Positions 59,705-64,000 of a DNA stretch of 64,000 bases are shown piece by piece. Made by a program: the position numbers and the translations under genes. How positions within the stretch are numbered: the first letter of the stretch is position 1; each line of letters starts with the position of its first letter. The notes under the pieces were generated by a model. It was given only the letters and a program-made list of their open reading frames with translations. It made no database searches and had not been told where the DNA came from. The DNA lies in the NCBI RefSeq assembly GCF_900115775.1, contig NZ_FOXS01000002.1, positions 1,147,129-1,211,128 on the forward strand, read 5' to 3'. This DNA is from Hymenobacter arizonensis (GTDB lineage Bacteria > Bacteroidota > Bacteroidia > Cytophagales > Hymenobacteraceae).

Positions 59705-60715
59705 ATGAAGCAAGTTGTCACGTTCGGCGAAATCATGATGCGGCTGTCGCCGCCGCTGAATTATCGGTTCGCACAAACCCCAAGCCTGGAAATCACCTAC
59801 GGCGGCGGCGACGCCAACGTGGGCGCCTCCTTGGCGGGCTTTGGTGTGCCCGCCGCGCACGTTACTTGCTTTCCGGCCAATGACATGGGCCTTGCAGCGG
59901 CGCAGCACTTCCGCGCTCTTGGCGTGAACATGAACGCCACGGTTTTTCAGGGCGACCGCCTCGGCCTTTATTTCCTGGAAGTGGGAGCAGGGATGCGGCC
60001 CAGCAAAGTGGTGTACGACCGCGCCAACTCGGCCTTTGCGCACCTCGATGCAACTGCGTTCAATTGGGATGAGATTTTGAAAGACGCTGGCTGGCTGCAC
60101 TGGACGGGCATCACGCCCGCCATCTCGGCCAGCACTGCTGAGGCCACGCGCCAGGCCATTGCCGCGGCGCGCCGCCTGGGCATCACCGTATCGGCCGATG
60201 TGAACTACCGCCGCAACCTGTGGCAGTACGGCCAAACGGCCCAGGACGTAATGTCGGAGCTGGTGGAAGGCTGCGACATTGTGGTGTGCTCCGAAAACGA
60301 TGCTGACGACTTGTTCGGCATCAAACCGCTGCCCGGCACCGACAACAAATTCGTGTCGGTAGCGCAGCAGGTGATGGAGCGGTTTCCGCAAGTCAAGCAG
60401 GTCATCACCACGCGCCGCAAAACCCACAGCGCCTCGCACAACGGCCTGAAAGGCATCTTCTACGACGGCGAGCAGTTCCTCGAAACCGTCACCTACGACA
60501 TCAATCCCATCGTGGACCGCATTGGCGGCGGCGATGCCTTCATGGCCGGCTTCATCTACGGCTCACTGGCCTACAACAACCCGCAGCAGGCCCTGACATT
60601 CGGCGTCGCGGCCTCCGCTCTAAAGCACACCATTCACGGCGACATCAACCTGGTGTCGGTGGCTGAGGTGGAAGACATTATGCGCGGCAACACTAGTGGC
60701 CGCTTGCTGAGATGA
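59705..60715 (+). CDS. kdgK: 2-keto-3-deoxygluconate kinase
   Basis: The protein has 336 residues from the ATG at 59705 (MKQVVTFGEIMMRLSPPLNY); the open frame to 59627 is the reading of the R10 palindrome. PfkB-family signs are GGGDANVGASLAGFGVPAAH near the N-terminus and DRIGGGDAFMAGFIYGSLAY with the catalytic aspartate. It phosphorylates 2-keto-3-deoxygluconate from both branches to KDPG. It is followed by the aldolase gene kdgA across a family-1 palindrome, so the two need not be cotranscribed. Confidence 0.94.
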   Translation: MKQVVTFGEIMMRLSPPLNYRFAQTPSLEITYGGGDANVGASLAGFGVPAAHVTCFPANDMGLAAAQHFRALGVNMNATVFQGDRLGLYFLEVGAGMRPSKVVYDRANSAFAHLDATAFNWDEILKDAGWLHWTGITPAISASTAEATRQAIAAARRLGITVSADVNYRRNLWQYGQTAQDVMSELVEGCDIVVCSENDADDLFGIKPLPGTDNKFVSVAQQVMERFPQVKQVITTRRKTHSASHNGLKGIFYDGEQFLETVTYDINPIVDRIGGGDAFMAGFIYGSLAYNNPQQALTFGVAASALKHTIHGDINLVSVAEVEDIMRGNTSGRLLR

Positions 60716-60728
60716 AACATCATTAGAA

Positions 60729-60822
60729 CGTCATGCAGAGCGCAGCGAAGCATCTCGCTCGCTTCGTTCAGTGGTATTAATTACTGCAGCATGCGAGATG
60801 CTTCGCTGCGCTCTGCATGACA
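60729..60822. repeat. Palindromic intergenic repeat, family 1 (R11)
   Basis: Left arm from CGTCATGCAGAGCGCAGCGA to CATCTCGC and its exact mirror ending GCATGACA. The loop region holds GCTTCGTTCAGTGGTATTAA. It separates kdgK from kdgA. Confidence 0.93.
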
Positions 60823-60855
60823 GGTTCTCGTCACGCTCTTACTATCAAAACAAAC

Positions 60856-61512
60856 ATGCCCCGCCACACCCCCGCAGCCACTCTTGCCACTTTGCTCGCC
60901 CACCCGGTGGTGCCTGTGTTTTACCAGGCCGATGCCGCTTATGCCCAACGCATTGTGCAGGCTTGCTACAACGGCGGCATTCGGGTGTTTGAGTTTGTGA
61001 ACCGTGGAGAGCAAGCCATGGTCGTGTTCGAGCAGCTGCAGGAGTTTGTGCAGCAGCAGTGCCCCGACATGGTGCTCGGCATCGGTACCATTTACAAGGC
61101 CCAGGAAGCCGAGGAGTTTATTGCGGCCGGCGCCGAGTTTGTGGTGCAGCCCCTGGCCACGGCGGAGGTCGCCGAAGTATGCCGCGCCCATGACATTCCG
61201 TGGCTGCCCGGCGCCATGACGCCCACCGAGATTTACAACGCCAGCCAGCAGGGCGCGGCGGTGGTCAAAATCTTCCCCGGCAACGTGGTGGGTCCCGATT
61301 ATGTGAAGGCCCTGCGCGGCCCCATGCCCAACACCAAGCTCATGGTGACGGGCGGCGTAGAGCCCACCCACGAAAGCCTCAGCGCCTGGTTTGGCGCTGG
61401 CGTGAATGCCGTGGGCATGGGCTCGCAGCTTTTCAAGAATGCCGATGATACCGATGCGCTGGCCACCCGCATCGCCGAGTTAATGCAAATTGTTGCCCAA
61501 CTGGGTAAGTAA
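60856..61512 (+). CDS. kdgA: KDPG aldolase (2-dehydro-3-deoxyphosphogluconate aldolase)
   Basis: The protein has 218 residues from the ATG at 60856; the frame is open upstream through R11 as an artefact. It cleaves KDPG to pyruvate and glyceraldehyde-3-phosphate. The Schiff-base lysine is in GAAVVKIFPGNVVGPD, the glutamate in GGIRVFEFVNRGEQAM, and the phosphate loop in LMVTGGVEPTHES. Family members also act on 4-hydroxy-2-oxoglutarate. It ends the catabolic pathway for pectin uronates, and the exuT-like gene follows after 30 bases. Confidence 0.94.
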   Translation: MPRHTPAATLATLLAHPVVPVFYQADAAYAQRIVQACYNGGIRVFEFVNRGEQAMVVFEQLQEFVQQQCPDMVLGIGTIYKAQEAEEFIAAGAEFVVQPLATAEVAEVCRAHDIPWLPGAMTPTEIYNASQQGAAVVKIFPGNVVGPDYVKALRGPMPNTKLMVTGGVEPTHESLSAWFGAGVNAVGMGSQLFKNADDTDALATRIAELMQIVAQLGK

Positions 61513-61542
61513 CCGTTCTCCTTTCCATAAACCCGCCCCAAT

Positions 61543-62910
61543 ATGACGCCATCTCAGCAGCTAGCTCCGGACGTTCCATCCATCGATGTGGGGCCCGCAA
61601 TTGGGAAGTACCGCTGGACCATTTGTTCGCTGGTCTTCTTCGCCACCACGGTCAACTACCTCGACCGCGCCGTTATTTCCCTGCTCAAGCCCTATCTGGA
61701 AACGGAGTTTAAGTGGAACGCCGGGGATTACGCCAACATTGAAATTGCGTTCAAAGTCGCGTATTCGGTGGGCATGCTGGGCGCGGGCCGCATCATCGAC
61801 AAGCTGGGCACCAAGATTGGCTACGCCTTGTCGACCTTCCTGTGGAGCCTGGCCGCCATTGGCCATGCGTTTGTGAGTAGCACGCTGGGCTTTAGCGTGG
61901 CCCGTGGCTTTCTGGGCGTGACGGAAGCCGGCAACTTCCCCGCCGCCATCAAAACCACGGCCGAGTGGTTTCCGCAGAAGGAGCGGGCCCTGGCCACCGG
62001 CATCTTCAACTCCGGCTCCAACGTGGGCGCCATCATTGCCCCGCTCACCGTGCCGCTCATCGCCGAAACCATCGGCTGGAAATGGGCCTTCGTGATTACT
62101 GGCGCCCTGGGTTTTGTGTGGCTGATTTTGTGGTTTATTTATTACGAAATACCCGCCCGGCAGACCCGCCTCAGCAAAGCGGAATTCGATTACATCCACA
62201 GCGATGTGGACGAGCAAGTAGCTGCCCAAGGGGTGCAAGGCAAGGTTTCCTGGTTTAAGCTGCTCACCTTCCGCCAAACCTGGGCCTTCGTTTTGGGCAA
62301 GTTTCTCACCGACCCGGTGTGGTGGTTTTACCTGTTCTGGTTGCCCGATTTTCTGAACAAGCAATACGGCCTCCGGGGCACCGACGTGGCCTTCCCGGTG
62401 GCCGCCGTGTACATCCTGTCGAGCATCGGCAGCGTAGGCGGCGGCTGGATTCCGCTGAACTTCATGCGCAACGGCATGGCCGCCTTCCGGGCGCGCAAGC
62501 TGTCGATGCTGCTCATTGCGCTCTGCGTGTTCCCGATTGTGTTTGCGCAGTATCTCGGGCAGATGAATATGTGGCTGGCCGTGCTGGTTATCGGCATTGC
62601 CGCCGCGGCCCACCAAGCTTGGAGTGCCAACATCTTCACCACCGTGTCGGACATGTTCCCGAAGCGGGCGGTGGCTTCGGTCACCGGCATTGGTGGCATG
62701 GCCGGCGGCCTGGGCGGCATTTTGCTGTCGGCACTGGTGCAGAAGCGCATGTTCGTGTACTACGAAAGCATCGGTCAGCTGGAAACGGCTTATTTCATCA
62801 TGTTCCTGATTTGCGGCGGTGCTTACCTGCTGGCCTGGGTGCTCATGCACTTCCTGGCCCCCAACATGAAGCAAATCAACCTCGACGAACCCACTCAATC
62901 CGTAGCCTAG
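61543..62910 (+). CDS. exuT: MFS transporter, hexuronate (ExuT-like)
   Basis: This 455-residue protein has about twelve membrane helices. ExuT-like anion:cation symporter signs are RWTICSLVFFATTVNYLDRA near the start, WKAG-type loop GAGRIIDKLGTKIGYALSTF, and GFLGVTEAGNFPAAIKTTAE, which is typical of hexuronate/glucarate transporters. It should import galacturonate or glucuronate through the inner membrane. It lies 30 bases after kdgA and 15 bases before the NTF2-like gene, so the three are likely one transcript. Confidence 0.9.
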   Translation: MTPSQQLAPDVPSIDVGPAIGKYRWTICSLVFFATTVNYLDRAVISLLKPYLETEFKWNAGDYANIEIAFKVAYSVGMLGAGRIIDKLGTKIGYALSTFLWSLAAIGHAFVSSTLGFSVARGFLGVTEAGNFPAAIKTTAEWFPQKERALATGIFNSGSNVGAIIAPLTVPLIAETIGWKWAFVITGALGFVWLILWFIYYEIPARQTRLSKAEFDYIHSDVDEQVAAQGVQGKVSWFKLLTFRQTWAFVLGKFLTDPVWWFYLFWLPDFLNKQYGLRGTDVAFPVAAVYILSSIGSVGGGWIPLNFMRNGMAAFRARKLSMLLIALCVFPIVFAQYLGQMNMWLAVLVIGIAAAAHQAWSANIFTTVSDMFPKRAVASVTGIGGMAGGLGGILLSALVQKRMFVYYESIGQLETAYFIMFLICGGAYLLAWVLMHFLAPNMKQINLDEPTQSVA

Positions 62911-62925
62911 CGCTCGCCTCTTCTT

Positions 62926-63387
62926 ATGAAACAACTGCTCACACTGGCACTGATTTTTGTGCTGGGCCTGGCCGCTGTGGCCCAAACCACCAACGGCAAA
63001 AACGACAAAGCCGCCAAAGAAGTAGAAGCGCTGGAGCGCCTGCGCTTCGAAGCCCAGGTAAAAAAGGATTACCCTTTCCTGGAAAAAGCTTTCGCCGATG
63101 ACTTGGTGTACACGCACTCCAACGGCAAGCAGAATACCAAGACGGAGTACATCCAAAGCATTCGCGACGGCAAGAGCGTGTATGACAAAATCGAAGTTGA
63201 GAACATCAACGTGCGCGCCTACAACGATGGCAAAGCAGCCGTGGTGAATGGCCAAATCAACATTTACCAGCCCAACAAGCCCGACGGCTCGCCTAACGTG
63301 GCGCACATCAAGTATGTTGTGGTGCAGGTGAAGAACAAGCAGGGCTGGCAGGTGGTGCTGTGGCAGTCGCAAAAGCAGGCATCTTAA
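62926..63387 (+). CDS. NTF2-like (DUF4440) secreted protein
   Basis: This 153-residue protein has a signal peptide (MKQLLTLALIFVLGLAAVAQ). The remainder has the cystatin-like NTF2/DUF4440 fold pattern: EVEALERLRFEAQVKKDYPF, then KAFADDLVYTHSNGKQNTKT, EYIQSIRDGKSVYDKIEVEN and VVVQVKNKQGWQVVLWQSQK. In other DUF4440 proteins the pocket binds small ligands, and the function here is unknown. It lies 15 bases after the exuT stop and is probably cotranscribed, so a role in uronate use is possible but not shown. Confidence 0.75.
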   Translation: MKQLLTLALIFVLGLAAVAQTTNGKNDKAAKEVEALERLRFEAQVKKDYPFLEKAFADDLVYTHSNGKQNTKTEYIQSIRDGKSVYDKIEVENINVRAYNDGKAAVVNGQINIYQPNKPDGSPNVAHIKYVVVQVKNKQGWQVVLWQSQKQAS

Positions 63388-63410
63388 TTCCACTATTGCC
63401 AAAAAAAGCG

Positions 63411-63541
63411 GTCATGTAGAGCGCAGCGAACCGCAGGTCGCCGTAGGCAAGCATCTCGCTCGCTTCGTTCAACGATTGAGTTAGTACTGCACGCGAGATG
63501 CTTGCCTACGGCGACCTGCGGTTCGCTGCGCTCTGCATGAC
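63411..63541. repeat. Palindromic intergenic repeat, family 1, with 20-bp insertion in both arms (R12)
   Basis: Between GTCATGTAGAGCGCAGCGA and AGCATCTCGC the left arm has 20 extra bases (63430-63449, ACCGCAGGTCGCCGTAGGCA). The right arm carries the exact reverse complement at 63503-63522. The hairpin is thus longer than in other copies but still fully paired. Confidence 0.93.
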
Positions 63542-63603
63542 GTTCTGTTTTCTGGTTTGGCCTACCATCTTTGGCGCCTTCCGCTATCCAAAAATCCCAC
63601 CCC

Positions 63604-64000
63604 ATGTCTCCGACCACCGAAAATACCTTGGCCACGCCTGTTGGCACCACGCTTGAGCGCTACATCATGCGCAAGCAATCCGAATTTGCTTACGCTACTG
63701 GCGAGCTGTCGCAGCTGCTGCGTGACATTGCACTGGCCGGTAAAATTGTAAACCGCGACGTGAACCGCGCTGGTCTCTCGCGCATCACCGGGGCCATGGG
63801 CGAGAAAAACATACAGGGTGAAAACCAGCAGAAGCTCGACGTAGAAGCCAACATTCGCTTTGTGCGTGCCCTAACTAATGGGGGAGAGGCTTGCGCTGTG
63901 CTTTCGGAAGAAGACGAAGACATCATTCAGACCGGCAACGTCAACGGCAAGTACGTGGTGGCCATCGACCCGCTCGACGGTTCGTCGAACATCGACGTGA
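63604..64000 (+). CDS. fbp: Fructose-1,6-bisphosphatase class I, N-terminal part (3' end outside window)
   Basis: The frame begins at the ATG at 63604 and is open to the window edge; 132 complete codons are seen. Fructose-1,6-bisphosphatase removes the 1-phosphate in gluconeogenesis. The class I signs are TLERYIMRKQSEFAYATGEL, GEKNIQGENQQKLDVEANIR and the metal-binding ALTNGGEACAVLSEEDEDII, then VVAIDPLDGSSNIDV, which is the conserved DPLDGSSN motif. Since growth on uronates yields trioses, an adjacent gluconeogenic gene is fitting, although this may be chance. Confidence 0.95.
   Translation, partial: MSPTTENTLATPVGTTLERYIMRKQSEFAYATGELSQLLRDIALAGKIVNRDVNRAGLSRITGAMGEKNIQGENQQKLDVEANIRFVRALTNGGEACAVLSEEDEDIIQTGNVNGKYVVAIDPLDGSSNIDV

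Noticed and set aside
63411..63541. R12 considered as a CRISPR-like array or tRNA-like structure
   Set aside because: There are only two arms, no spacer series and no tRNA fold; it is a single inverted repeat.

Overview
The window is GC-rich, densely coded DNA from a member of the Bacteroidota, most likely Cytophagales and Hymenobacter or a close relative (inferred from gene content and style; no marker gene for a species is present). Supporting signs are a GldB gliding lipoprotein, two proteins with type IX secretion C-terminal sorting domains (PNPAS motif), a SusC/SusD pair, promoter -7 boxes of the Bacteroidota TAnnTTTG type, and few Shine-Dalgarno sequences.

Positions 1-29560 are mostly housekeeping and mixed genes: the end of an RNase G/E gene, a porin-like protein, gldB, a glycosyltransferase, nth, an ECF sigma factor with an overlapping small partner, an MFS exporter, a three-subunit molybdenum hydroxylase operon with a MocA-like protein and a Nudix hydrolase, a triple helix-hairpin-helix membrane protein, two paralogous secreted alpha/beta hydrolases (one lacking its nucleophilic serine), a PD-(D/E)XK-like protein, uvrA, a TspO-like membrane protein, tpiA, an ABC transporter pair, a subtilisin-like protease and prmA.

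Positions 29592-62910 form one large pectin utilisation island. Extracellular and periplasmic degradation is covered by a PL1 pectate lyase with a type IX secretion tail, a CE12-GH28 fusion, a GH105 hydrolase with an extra C-terminal domain, a GH43 enzyme and a PL10 lyase. Uptake is covered by SusC/SusD, a sodium:solute symporter and an ExuT-like MFS transporter. Cytoplasmic catabolism is complete in both branches: KdgF, KduI and KduD for unsaturated galacturonate, and UxaC, UxaB and UxaA for galacturonate. Both reach 2-keto-3-deoxygluconate, which KdgK and KdgA convert to pyruvate and glyceraldehyde-3-phosphate; tpiA and fbp lie just outside. A LacI-family regulator sits in the island, and five LacI-type operator sites (29592, 36047, 40702, 45714, 57992) lie 110-137 bases before the start codons of the PL1, CE12-GH28, symporter, kduD and uxaC genes. 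This operator set is the most interesting regulatory signal in the window.

The window is also full of intergenic inverted repeats of about 95-130 bp. Two related families occur (arms beginning GTCATGCAGAGCGCAGCGAA and GTCATCCTGAGCGCAGCGAA), with at least thirteen full or decayed copies. They separate uxaB, uxaA, uxaC, kdgK and kdgA one by one and split the molybdenum hydroxylase operon. One copy (63411-63541) carries the same 20-bp insertion in both arms, which implies that arms are copied from each other or that the element spreads as a unit.
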